DNA of 64,000 nucleotides from Arthrobacter sp. B3I4. GTDB lineage: Bacteria > Actinomycetota > Actinomycetes > Actinomycetales > Micrococcaceae. The notes beneath the pieces were generated by a model. That model was not told the DNA's origin, ran no database searches, and saw only the letters and a program-made list of their open reading frames with translations. The stretch is from positions 1,984,001 through 2,048,000 of the forward strand of contig NZ_JAUSYK010000001.1 of assembly GCF_030816855.1 (NCBI RefSeq), read 5' to 3'. Both the position numbers and the translations under genes were made by a program. Positions 43,015-51,105 of the stretch are shown one piece after another (the first letter of the stretch is position 1; the number at the start of each line of letters is the position of its first letter).

Positions 43015-43529
43015 TGAACCCCGCCACACTCTTGATGCGGCTGTCAGCAGCCGTATCCCTCACCTGCCTCGCGGCCGTCCTGGCCGCTTGTGCTCCCGCC
43101 GCCGACCACCGGAGCCCCAGCATGGACCTAGCTACCGCGAAACAATCAACCCGAAGCCAGCAGGAGGAGTTGCTGGCGGCTGTGCCGGCTGCGGCCGTAT
43201 CGACCACGAAACAGACGGAGACGTCCCGTGCCCTGTTTGAATGCGAGGCCGGCGGTTACTACTGGCCGGGAATGATGGATGTTGTCCTCGGGCGGGACAC
43301 CCACGGCGCGGAACTGCTCCAGGGGATCAAAGCCGAGTGGTCCGCCAAAGGCGGCTGGACCGTGGAGGACAAAACGAGCGTGAATGGAAACCCCGAGCTT
43401 GTTTTTGTCAGCCAGGAAGGTTTCCGGCACTCGATCGAGTACGTCCCGCAGCGGAACGCGCTGTATGTGCTGTCCTCGTCCGCATGTTTCCAGATGGAGG
43501 AAAAGCCCAAGCCGGGAGTCGACTACTAG
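43014..43529 (+). CDS. Putative lipoprotein partnered with the DUF1023 hydrolase
   Basis: A 171-residue protein with signal peptide and lipobox, LTCLAAVLAACAPAADH (Cys at about 26). The mature part has two more Cys (FECEAGG and SSACFQM), probably a disulfide, and a small alpha/beta pattern (LLQGIKAEWSAKGGWTV). Its ATG overlaps the TAA of the hydrolase gene, so the two are coupled. A surface immunity or inhibitor role is a guess from the arrangement; no known domain is recognised. Confidence 0.78.
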   Translation: MNPATLLMRLSAAVSLTCLAAVLAACAPAADHRSPSMDLATAKQSTRSQQEELLAAVPAAAVSTTKQTETSRALFECEAGGYYWPGMMDVVLGRDTHGAELLQGIKAEWSAKGGWTVEDKTSVNGNPELVFVSQEGFRHSIEYVPQRNALYVLSSSACFQMEEKPKPGVDY

Positions 43530-43579
43530 CCGGCGGAAGGGGGCCCACCCCGCCCCCGCGTTGGCGGCGGGAAGACGGT

Positions 43580-44407
43580 CTAGACGCCCAGGAAGCTGAT
43601 GGCGCCCTGCTTGAAGGCCCGGCTGGTCACGGCGTTGGTGTGGTTCCGGGCCGGCAGGATGAGCTGTTCCACCATCGCCCCGGCCTTGGTGCCCAGGGCG
43701 GCCAGTTCCGGCATGGACGCCGCCCGATCGTCCTGTTCCCCGGCCACCAGCAGCATCGGCATCGGCGGGACAGCCTCGGCCGGGTCGTAGGGCTCGTTCT
43801 TGATTGCCTCAACCAGGGACAGCAGGGCGAAGATGTTGTTGCTCGGGAGCAGCTGCGCCATCTTCAGTAGTCCGGCGGTGGACGCGTCCGCGATCGGCGT
43901 GCCGTCGGCCAGGTAGTGCTGCGCGGCGACGAGGTCGAACTCGGCCAGCGGGTCCGCCACGTTGGGTCCGCCCAGGACCAGCCGGTGGACCAGTTCGTGC
44001 TGGGTGGCGCCGAATTCCCAGGCCAGCCGGGACCCCAGGGAGTACCCGATCACGTCCAGGCCGCTGGAGGGGTCGCCGTCGCGCAGGGGGCGGGCGCCGG
44101 CGTCGAACGCGATTTGAAGCAGGTCCGCGCGGATCCGGCTGGGGGAGTAGGAATCCCGGTCCTCGGGGGCGCCGCTGCGGCCGTGGCCGGGCAGGTCCAC
44201 GGTGATGACACGACGGCCGGCCTGGGTGAGGGCGGCAATCCAGCCGGTGTCCTCCCAGTTGAGTTTCGAGGAGGAAGAGAAGCCGTGCAGCAACAGCACC
44301 GGGCGCAGACCGGCATCGTTCTGCGGATCATGCACCGCGACGTACAGCTGGGGGTCGGTGCCCTCAACGGTGTGCGAATGCTGTTCGCCGGTGTGCCTGC
44401 CGCTCAT
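43580..44407 (-). CDS. Alpha/beta hydrolase in dehydrogenase operon (AcoC C-terminal-like)
   Basis: About 275 residues. The oxyanion region is VLLLHGFSSSSKLNW, the nucleophile elbow is LDVIGYSLGSRLAWEF, the acid is near VAGEQDDRAAS and the His is at LPARNHTNAV. ATG 44407 has GAGGA at good spacing and lies 4 bases after the lipoyl-protein stop; ATG 44422 is an alternative. In acetoin dehydrogenase E2 (AcoC) of Pseudomonas a lipoyl domain is fused to such a hydrolase domain; here the two are separate neighbouring genes. It may therefore supply the acetyl-transfer step. Confidence 0.88.
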   Translation of the reverse strand: MSGRHTGEQHSHTVEGTDPQLYVAVHDPQNDAGLRPVLLLHGFSSSSKLNWEDTGWIAALTQAGRRVITVDLPGHGRSGAPEDRDSYSPSRIRADLLQIAFDAGARPLRDGDPSSGLDVIGYSLGSRLAWEFGATQHELVHRLVLGGPNVADPLAEFDLVAAQHYLADGTPIADASTAGLLKMAQLLPSNNIFALLSLVEAIKNEPYDPAEAVPPMPMLLVAGEQDDRAASMPELAALGTKAGAMVEQLILPARNHTNAVTSRAFKQGAISFLGV

Positions 44408-44411
44408 GGTG

Positions 44412-44741
44412 TCAGTCCTCATCAAGTACGGCGCTCAGGCGGACCCGGCGCTTCGGTGCCTCTTCCGTCGGGACCGTGCCCACGATGCCGGCGGTGTTGT
44501 CCGGCACCTCGAACACGATCAGGGGCTCGCCGACGTTGATCTTGTCGCCGGGCCCGCCGTGGATACGCACTACCTTACCTGCCTGCGGGCTGGGCAATTC
44601 GACGGCGGACTTGGTGGTTTCGACCTCCACCAGCGGCTGGTTGCGCTCTACCTGGTCCCCGGGGGAGACCAGCCATTCCAGCACTGTCGCCTCGATCAGG
44701 CCCTCACCCAGGTCCGGCAGCGGGAAGGAAATTTCAGCCAC
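44412..44741 (-). CDS. Free-standing lipoyl-domain protein (E2 lipoyl carrier)
   Basis: A 109-residue protein that is a single lipoyl domain: VAEISFPLPDLGEGLIEATVLEWLVSPGDQVERNQPLVEVETTKSAVELPSP. The lipoylated Lys is in ETTKSAV (near residue 46). After the domain comes a short charged tail. The peripheral-subunit-binding and catalytic acyltransferase domains of a normal E2 are absent. GTG 44741 overlaps the E1 beta stop by 8 bases. It should carry the acyl group produced by E1. Confidence 0.9.
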   Translation of the reverse strand: MAEISFPLPDLGEGLIEATVLEWLVSPGDQVERNQPLVEVETTKSAVELPSPQAGKVVRIHGGPGDKINVGEPLIVFEVPDNTAGIVGTVPTEEAPKRRVRLSAVLDED

Positions 44742-45781
44742 GTTTGTACTCCAATACTCGCTGGATCCCGAAAAGGATCCGGTCAATGTTCGGGATGTAT
44801 TCGTCCTCCAGATCACCGGAGGGGTAGGGGACGTCGAAACCGGTCACGCGCCCCACCGGCGCCTTGAGTGTGTCAAAGCAGCTTTGGGTGATCAGCTGCG
44901 CCACCTCGGCGCCCAGCCCTGAGGTCAGCGGCGCCTCATGGACCACGACGGCGCGGCGCGTCTTGCGCACCGAGGCGGCCAGCGCAGCGGCGTCGATCGG
45001 CTTGAGCCAGCGCAGGTCCAGGACCTCAATGTCGATCCCGTCCTCCGCGGCCAGTTCGGCGACCTGGAGGCAGCGGGCCACCATGGCGCCCCACGCAACG
45101 AGCGTCAGGTGCCGGCCCTCGCGCATCACCTTCGCGCCTTCCGGGGTGTAGCCGGTGCCGCCGGCAAGGTCCACCTCGCCCTTTTGCCAGTAGCGGGACT
45201 TCGGTTCCATGAAGATCACCGGGTCCGGCCGCGTGGCAGCGTACTTGAGCAGGTGGTAGGCCTCGTGCGGGTTCGACGGTGAGACCACCTTGAGCCCGGG
45301 CACGTGCGCAAAGAGCGCTTCAAGGCTTTCGCCGTGGTGTTCGGGGGCGCGGATGCCGCCGAAGCTGGGCACGCGCAGGGTGATCGGCATCGGCAGGGTG
45401 CCGCGGCTGCGGTAGTTCATCCGGGCGATCTGGCAGACGATCTGGTTGATCGCCGGGTAGGCGAAGCCGTCGAACTGGACCTCCGGAATGGGGGTGGAAG
45501 CCGGCCATCGCCAGACCGACGGACATGCCCAGGATGCCGGATTCGGCCAGCGGGGTATCGAAGACCCGCTGCGCGCCGTGTTTGGCCTGCAGCCCGTCGG
45601 TGATCCGGAAGACCCCTCCCAGCCGGCCGCAGTCCTCGCCGAAGATGACCGCCTTGGGGTTCGCGGCGAGCACCTCGTCGAGGGCGCGGTTAAGGGCCTG
45701 CTGCATGGACATCGTTTCGGTGCCGGAGACGGGGGCGCCCGCGCTTTCTGCCGGTGCACCTTCGAGAATCGAGTTAGACAT
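44734..45781 (-). pseudogene. 2-oxoacid/acetoin dehydrogenase E1 beta subunit, split by a +1 frameshift
   Basis: From ATG 45781: MSNSILEG, then MSMQQALNRALDEVLAANPKAVIFGEDCGRLGGVFRITDGLQAKHG and FDTPLAESGILGMSVGLAMAGFHP. The other frame continues IPEVQFDGFAYPAINQIVCQIA through LVAWGAMVARCLQVAEL and VVVHEAPLTSGLGAEVAQLI to the stop. One extra G in GGGGG at 45490-45494 (plus strand) causes the break. With E1 alpha it forms the thiamine diphosphate-dependent decarboxylase. About 348 residues when repaired, normal for the family. Confidence 0.93.
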
Positions 45782-46811
45782 GTTCGGACTCCTCGCGCCA
45801 GTGGGCGGCCTGGGCCTGCAGGGCCGGGGTGGTTTCCTGGAAGACCAGGTCGAACATTTCGGCGCCCGGCCGCGGGCCGAGCTCCTGGATGCCGGTGCGG
45901 ATCTGTTCCTCCTCGGCCTGTGCCGCGGCGAGGGCCTCGGCGAAGAAGGCATCGTCCGCGATCCCTTCGGCGAGCAGTCTCTGCTTGAGCCGCTCCAGCG
46001 GATCAACGCCCGCGCCGTCGCGCTCCTCATCAAGGGAGCGGTAACGGCCGGGATCATCGGAGGTGGAATGCGGGCCGCGCCGGTAGGTCATGGCTTCGAT
46101 CAGCACCGGGCCGTTGCCGCCGCGGGCGTGCGCGAAAGCGCGCCGGGTGGCCTCGACGACGGCCACGACGTCGTCACCGTCGATTTGCAGCGCCGGCATG
46201 CCGTAGCCGGCCGCGCGGGCGGCAACCGAGCCACCGGCGACCTGGCGTTCGGTCGGAACGGAGATCGCCCAGCCGTTGTTTTGCACGAAGAAAACCACCG
46301 GCGCCTTCATCACTGCGGCGAAGTTCATCGCTTCGTGGACATCGCCCTGCGAGGAGGCGCCGTCGCCGAAGTAGGTCAGGGCGACGCCGTCGTTCCCTTC
46401 CAGGGTCTGGCCGTGCGCCCAGCCGACGGCATGCAGCACGGATCCGCCGACGACGGCCTGGATCGGGGCGAGCCGGGACGCCAGCGGGTCGTAGAGGCCG
46501 CCGTGCCAGGTGGCTTTGTGCGTGGACATGTAGGCCACCATGTCCACACCCATGGTCCGGGCGACGCCCATCTCGCGGTAGGTGGGGAAGACGAAGTCAC
46601 GGGTTGTGTCCACCGCGTAACCGCTGCCCACCTGGGCCGCCTCCTGGCCAAGTTCTGGGGCGTAGCCGGGGATGATGCCCTGCCGCTGCCAGGCGATGGC
46701 GGAGCGGTCCAGGTGCCGGACCGCGACCATCAGCGAGTACAGCTCGCGCAGTTCGTCGGGGGTGAGCGGACCGGCGTCGTCGCCGGACGCCGCGAGGGGG
46801 AGTGTGTCCAT
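45774..46811 (-). CDS. 2-oxoacid/acetoin dehydrogenase E1 alpha subunit
   Basis: About 345 residues. The thiamine-diphosphate motif is LTYFGDGASSQGDVHEAMNFAAVMKAPVVFFVQNN (GDG...NN). HKATWHGGLYDPLA and the phosphorylation-loop-like YRRGPHSTSDDPGRYRS are typical of PDH/BKD/Aco E1 alpha. ATG 46811 (MDTLPLAAS) is preferred over an upstream start. First gene of a tightly overlapping operon: E1 alpha, E1 beta, lipoyl carrier, hydrolase. No E3 gene is adjacent. Substrate could be acetoin or a branched-chain 2-oxoacid; the hydrolase favours acetoin-like. Confidence 0.92.
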   Translation of the reverse strand: MDTLPLAASGDDAGPLTPDELRELYSLMVAVRHLDRSAIAWQRQGIIPGYAPELGQEAAQVGSGYAVDTTRDFVFPTYREMGVARTMGVDMVAYMSTHKATWHGGLYDPLASRLAPIQAVVGGSVLHAVGWAHGQTLEGNDGVALTYFGDGASSQGDVHEAMNFAAVMKAPVVFFVQNNGWAISVPTERQVAGGSVAARAAGYGMPALQIDGDDVVAVVEATRRAFAHARGGNGPVLIEAMTYRRGPHSTSDDPGRYRSLDEERDGAGVDPLERLKQRLLAEGIADDAFFAEALAAAQAEEEQIRTGIQELGPRPGAEMFDLVFQETTPALQAQAAHWREESEHV

Positions 46812-46931
46812 GCCTGTGACCCTAGTCACCGTTGGACCGTTGGGCAATCAGTGCAGTGGGAGCTGACCATTCTGCCTAAAGCTGCCGGCCGAAATGCTGT
46901 CGGGGTTGGCAGTTTGTATACCCGCCGCGGG

Positions 46932-48308
46932 TTAGCGGGATCCGCGGCTGCGCGTGAGCCGGGCGCCGATCCAGCACGCGGCGGCGATGCCCACGATGAG
47001 TGCCAGCGTGCTGAACAGCTGCCTGCTGCTGTCCGGGCTGCTGAAGCCGACGGCGAAGATCAGGCCCAGCAGGACCAGCCCAACGACCGTCAGTCCGGGG
47101 AAGGCCTTCATCCGCAACGGCAGCGCGGTGCCTTCCCGGTCGGCACGGCGCCGAAGGATCAGCTGCGACACCAAAGCCGAGCCCCACACCACCAGACAGG
47201 TGGAGCCGACCAGCTGGAACAGTGCGGGCAGGATCCGTTCCGGGAACAGCAGCTCAAGCACGGCGGCGAGGAAGCCGAAGGCGACGGAAATGCCGACGGC
47301 GGCCACCGGGACCCGTGCCTTGTTGAGCCGTGACAGGGCGCGCGGCGCCTCGCCGCGCTCGGACAGCGAATAGGCCATCCGGGACGCGCCGTAAAGGTTG
47401 GCGTTGAGGGCGGACAGCAGGGCGACGACGGCCACCAGGGTGATCGCCGCCCCGGCGCCCGGGATGCGGGCCAGGTCCAGGACGCCGGCAAACGGCGACT
47501 TGAGTGCCTCCGACGTCGAAGGGAGTATGGCGGCGATGACGAAGACGGAACCGATGTAGAACACCAGGATGCGCCAGACCACGGTCCGGATCGCGTGGCT
47601 GACGCTGCGCTCAGGGTTTTCCGTTTCCGCCGCCGCCACACTGACGATTTCGGTGCCGCCGAAGGCGAAGATCACCACGAACAGGGCGGTCGCGATGCCG
47701 CCCAGGCCAGCCGGGGCGAAGTCCGTGGTGAGGTTGCGCAGTCCCGGGCTGGCGACGCCGGGGAGCCAGCCGAAGAGCAGGGCGGCGCCAATGGCCAGGA
47801 ACAACAAAATGGCCACGACTTTCAGGATGGCGAACCAGAACTCGAACTCGCCGAAGTTCTTGACCCCGGTGAGGTTGATGGCGGTGAAGACTGCCATGAA
47901 GACCAGCGCGAGGCCCCAGACCGGCACCACGGGCCAGATGGTGAAGAGCAGTCCCGCGGCGCCGAGGGCTTCTGCGGCGATGACGACGACGAGCTGCAGC
48001 CACCAGAGCCAGCCGACCGTGGCGCCTGCTGTCTTGCCCATCGCTTTTTCGGCGTAGACGGAGAACGCGCCGCTGGTCGGGTTGGCGGCGGCCATCTCGC
48101 CGAGGGCCCACATGACGATGATGATCAGGGTGCCTGCCACCAGGTAGGAGATCAGGACCGCCGGGCCGGCGGCCTGGATGCCGGCGCCGGAGCCGAGGAA
48201 CAGGCCGGCACCGATGGCGCTGCCGAGTCCCATCATGGTGAGCTGGCGGGGCAGCATGGTGTGGCCGAGTTTCAGGCCGGGGCGCTCCGCGGTGGACTTC
48301 GTTGTCAT
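46932..48308 (-). CDS. Amino-acid permease (APC superfamily)
   Basis: A 458-residue, 12-helix transporter. LKLGHTMLPRQLTMMGLGSAIGAGLFLGSGAGIQAAGPAVLISY is the family's first-helix signature, followed by ALGEMAAANPTSGAFSVYAEKAMG. AFGGTEIVSVAAAETENPERSV marks helix 6 and the following loop, as in the AAT subgroup (aromatic, proline, GABA carriers). Shine-Dalgarno AGAAGG precedes ATG 48308. It is divergent from an Lrp/AsnC regulator that probably controls it. Confidence 0.93.
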   Translation of the reverse strand: MTTKSTAERPGLKLGHTMLPRQLTMMGLGSAIGAGLFLGSGAGIQAAGPAVLISYLVAGTLIIIVMWALGEMAAANPTSGAFSVYAEKAMGKTAGATVGWLWWLQLVVVIAAEALGAAGLLFTIWPVVPVWGLALVFMAVFTAINLTGVKNFGEFEFWFAILKVVAILLFLAIGAALLFGWLPGVASPGLRNLTTDFAPAGLGGIATALFVVIFAFGGTEIVSVAAAETENPERSVSHAIRTVVWRILVFYIGSVFVIAAILPSTSEALKSPFAGVLDLARIPGAGAAITLVAVVALLSALNANLYGASRMAYSLSERGEAPRALSRLNKARVPVAAVGISVAFGFLAAVLELLFPERILPALFQLVGSTCLVVWGSALVSQLILRRRADREGTALPLRMKAFPGLTVVGLVLLGLIFAVGFSSPDSSRQLFSTLALIVGIAAACWIGARLTRSRGSR

Positions 48309-48480
48309 GCTGGCGAACCTTCTTAGCTGGGGTGGTGTCCTTTTGGGACCTTTCGAATTTACCGTCCCGCGGCAGCCGTTCGGGACCGGCGGCATGAGAG
48401 CATGGTTGCAGTTTGTCCAAGGAACCCTCCGAATACCCGGCGATTTGCGCTGTCGTATCCCTGCTGGCAAGGAATCTCAC

Positions 48481-48954
48481 GTGAATGTTGACCCGCTTGA
48501 TGCGAAGATTGTCCGATTCTTTACGGACTCGCCGCGGGCTTCGGTCCTCGAGGCGTCCCGGGTCCTCAAGGTTGCCCGCGCCACCGTGCAGTCGAGGCTG
48601 GACCGGATGCAGGACGGCGGCGTCATCGGGTCCTGGGTGCCGCAGCCGGACCCCTCCCATTTCGGCTACCCGGTGGTCGCGTTCTGCTCGCTGACCATCA
48701 ACCAGGACCTGGGGCACGACGCCGTCGTAGAAGCGCTGGCCCGGATACCGGAACTGATCGAGATCCACACCGTGTCCGGGAGTTCGGACCTGATGGCCCG
48801 CATCGCTGCCCGCTCCAACTCGGACCTGCAGCGGGTGCTCGACGCCATGATCGCCACCCGGACGGTCCTCCGGTCCTCATCGGTGATCGTGCTGAACACG
48901 CACTTCCAGGGCCGGACTCTGCCGCTGCTGGAGGCCGCGGCCCAGGAGCAGTAA
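48481..48954 (+). CDS. Lrp/AsnC-family transcriptional regulator
   Basis: A 157-residue protein. The helix-turn-helix is VDPLDAKIVRFFTDSPRASVLEASRVLKVARATVQSRLDRMQDGGVI (residues 3-50). A RAM ligand-binding domain follows (GYPVVAFCSLTINQDLG, LIEIHTVSGSSDLMARIAARSNSDLQRVL). GTG 48481 has AAGGA at good spacing. The 172-base gap to the divergent permease is the likely site of control by an amino acid. Confidence 0.93.
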   Translation: MNVDPLDAKIVRFFTDSPRASVLEASRVLKVARATVQSRLDRMQDGGVIGSWVPQPDPSHFGYPVVAFCSLTINQDLGHDAVVEALARIPELIEIHTVSGSSDLMARIAARSNSDLQRVLDAMIATRTVLRSSSVIVLNTHFQGRTLPLLEAAAQEQ

Positions 48955-48997
48955 CCCGCCCGGACTATTTTGTCCCGGGCTGGCACCGTCGTAGAAT

Positions 48998-49024
48998 TAG
49001 TTCTAGTCAACATGACTATAACTA
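48998..49024 (+). promoter_or_regulatory. NrtR operator with overlapping promoter
   Basis: A 27-bp palindrome with 22 matching positions. Half sites TAGTC and GACTA sit around a CAACATG-type centre, flanked by outer TAGTT/AACTA arms. A -10-like TAGAAT (48992-48997) is just upstream, so bound repressor would cover the transcript start of nrtR-nadABC. NrtR regulators are known to bind such TAGTC/GACTA palindromes upstream of NAD genes. Confidence 0.75.
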
Positions 49025-49090
49025 CTCCGGCGGTCCGGCCGGAGCCGTCCGGCCAGTCCCGAGGACTGTCCGGACCCCGGCAACCGGGGG

Positions 49091-49810
49091 TTGATCACCG
49101 TCTACACCTCACCAGCCAATGTGTCGGAGCGTCAGCTCGCGCCGCCGTCGCTGGCCATTTCCACGGTCATTTTCGCCCTGCGGCCCAGCGAACGCTCGGG
49201 CCGTCCCACGCTCTGGATCCCGCTGGTGCGCCGCATCCGGGAGCCCTTCAAGGGCCTGTGGGCGCTGCCCGGCGGCCCGCTGACCCATGCGGAATCCCTG
49301 CAGGACGCCGCATCCCGGAACCTGCGCGACACCACCGGCCTCGCGCCCAGCTACCTTGAGCAGCTGTACGCCTTCGGCGGCCTGCACCGCTCGCCCACCC
49401 AGCGGGTCGTCTCGATCGTGTACTGGGCGCTGGTCCAGCCCACCGAAGCGGCACTGGCCGACGAATCCGAGAACGTCCGGTGGTTCCGCGCCGACCGGCT
49501 CGGCGACCTGGCTTTCGACCATAACGAAATCATCGAGTACGCCCTTTGGCGGCTGCGCAACAAGATGGCCTACGGCTCGATTGCGTACCACTTCCTCGGC
49601 GAGTACTTCACGCTCGCCCAGGTCCGGGGGGTTTACGAGGCGGTCCTGGACCGGGAGCTGGACCCGGCCAACTTCCGCCGGCAGATCAAAGCCGCCCCGG
49701 AAATCGAAGAGACCGACCAGTACCTCCAGGGCGGCAAACACCGTCCGCCCCGTCTTTACCGCTTCACCGGCCGTCCCGGCCTCGATCCAGACAACAGGAG
49801 CACATCATGA
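49091..49810 (+). CDS. nrtR: NrtR: NUDIX-domain transcriptional regulator of NAD synthesis
   Basis: About 239 residues. A NUDIX-like domain (about 20-150) contains STVIFALRPSERSGRPTLWIPLVRRIREPFKGLWALPGGPL and a degenerate box in which the catalytic Glu residues are lost (SLQDAASRNLRDTTGL), so it senses rather than cleaves its ligand. A winged helix follows (GEYFTLAQVRGVYEAVLDRELDPANFRRQIKAA). It represses NAD genes and is released by ADP-ribose in characterised homologues. TTG 49091 is the only start in this frame. A better start may be ATG 49012 if one G is extra in GGGGG at 49086-49090. It overlaps nadA (ATGA). Confidence 0.9.
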   Translation: MITVYTSPANVSERQLAPPSLAISTVIFALRPSERSGRPTLWIPLVRRIREPFKGLWALPGGPLTHAESLQDAASRNLRDTTGLAPSYLEQLYAFGGLHRSPTQRVVSIVYWALVQPTEAALADESENVRWFRADRLGDLAFDHNEIIEYALWRLRNKMAYGSIAYHFLGEYFTLAQVRGVYEAVLDRELDPANFRRQIKAAPEIEETDQYLQGGKHRPPRLYRFTGRPGLDPDNRSTS

Positions 49811-51105
49811 GCAGCGTCAACACGGCGATCCAGCTGATTACCCGGGGCCAGGCGGAGGGCGCGACGGCGGCCACCACCTGCAGCCCGGCGCTGGCCCGCG
49901 GGCCCTGGGACTTCGACCTCGCTGAAGCCAGTGCGGGTGTGCCCGGCTATGGCCCCGGCGCGTCCCTGGCGGATATCGCTCCGCCGTCGACCCCACGGCA
50001 GGGCCAGCTTCCGGAGGAATACCGCGTGGCGGACGACGCCGAGCTTGACGCCCGGATCCGCGCGGCCAAGGCGGCGCTCGGGGACCGGGCCGTGATCCTG
50101 GGCCACTTCTACCAGCGCGATGAGGTGGTCGAGTACGCCGACTTCGTGGGTGACTCGTTCCAGCTCGCCAACGCAGCCCTGACCCGGCCGGACGCCGAGG
50201 CGATCATCTTCTGCGGCGTGCACTTCATGGCCGAAACCGCGGACATCCTGTCCCGGCCGGAGCAGGCGGTGATCCTGCCGAACCTCGCCGCCGGCTGCTC
50301 GATGGCGGATATGGCGGACATCGATTCCGTGACCGACTGCTGGGAGCAGCTCGAGGAGCTGTTCGGCACCGAGCCGGACGCCGACGGGCGCGTACCCGTC
50401 ATTCCGGTCACCTACATGAATTCCTCGGCGGCGCTCAAGGGCTTCTGCGGGGAGCACGGCGGCATTGTCTGCACTTCCTCGAACGCTGCCACGGTGCTGG
50501 ACTGGGCGTTCGAGCGCGGCCAGCGGGTCCTGTTCTTCCCGGACCAGCACCTCGGCCGCAACACCGCCAAGGCCCTGGGCGTGCCGCTGGAGCAGATGCC
50601 GATGTGGAACCCGCGCAAGGAGCTCGGCGGCAACGACGAGCAAACCCTGCAGGACTCCCGGGTGATCCTGTGGCACGGTTTCTGCTCGGTGCACAAACGC
50701 TTCACGGTGGCCCAGATCGAGAAGGCCCGAGCCGACTTCCCCGGCGTCAAGGTCGTCGTGCACCCGGAGTGCCCCATGGAAGTGGTCGACGCCGCGGATG
50801 CTGCCGGGTCCACCGACTTCATCCGGAAGGCCATCGCCGCCGCCACGGAACCGACCACTTTCGCTGTGGGCACCGAGATCAATCTGGTCAACCGGCTCGC
50901 GGCGGAGTACCCGCAGCACACCATCTTCTGCCTGGACCCGGTGATCTGCCCCTGCTCCACGATGTACCGGATCCACCCGGGCTACCTCGCCTGGGTGCTC
51001 GAGGCGCTGGTCCGCGGCGAGGTGGTCAACCGCATCACGGTGGCCGACGGCGTCGCAGCCCCGGCGCGGGTTGCCCTGGAACGCATGCTGGCGGCGCGGC
51101 CGTGA
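49807..51105 (+). CDS. nadA: Quinolinate synthase
   Basis: Condenses iminoaspartate with dihydroxyacetone phosphate using a [4Fe-4S] cluster. 432 residues with an N-terminal extension of about 70. Core: AVILGHFYQRDEVVEYADFVGDSFQLA, IIFCGVHFMAETADIL, LPNLAAGCSMADM, VHPECPMEVVDAAD and DPVICPCSTMYRIHPGYLAW. The cluster Cys residues are in FCGVHF, the later GFCSVH or ECPMEV region, and CPCSTMY. Start ATG 49807 follows AGGAGC. First enzyme gene of the nrtR-controlled nadABC-desulfurase operon. Confidence 0.96.
   Translation: MSSVNTAIQLITRGQAEGATAATTCSPALARGPWDFDLAEASAGVPGYGPGASLADIAPPSTPRQGQLPEEYRVADDAELDARIRAAKAALGDRAVILGHFYQRDEVVEYADFVGDSFQLANAALTRPDAEAIIFCGVHFMAETADILSRPEQAVILPNLAAGCSMADMADIDSVTDCWEQLEELFGTEPDADGRVPVIPVTYMNSSAALKGFCGEHGGIVCTSSNAATVLDWAFERGQRVLFFPDQHLGRNTAKALGVPLEQMPMWNPRKELGGNDEQTLQDSRVILWHGFCSVHKRFTVAQIEKARADFPGVKVVVHPECPMEVVDAADAAGSTDFIRKAIAAATEPTTFAVGTEINLVNRLAAEYPQHTIFCLDPVICPCSTMYRIHPGYLAWVLEALVRGEVVNRITVADGVAAPARVALERMLAARP

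Noticed and set aside
44412..44741. Lipoyl protein considered as an E2 truncated by a frameshift
   Set aside because: The next gene is a hydrolase with its own Shine-Dalgarno and ATG, not an acyltransferase domain, so a simple broken E2 does not fit. Fusion to the hydrolase remains a minor possibility.
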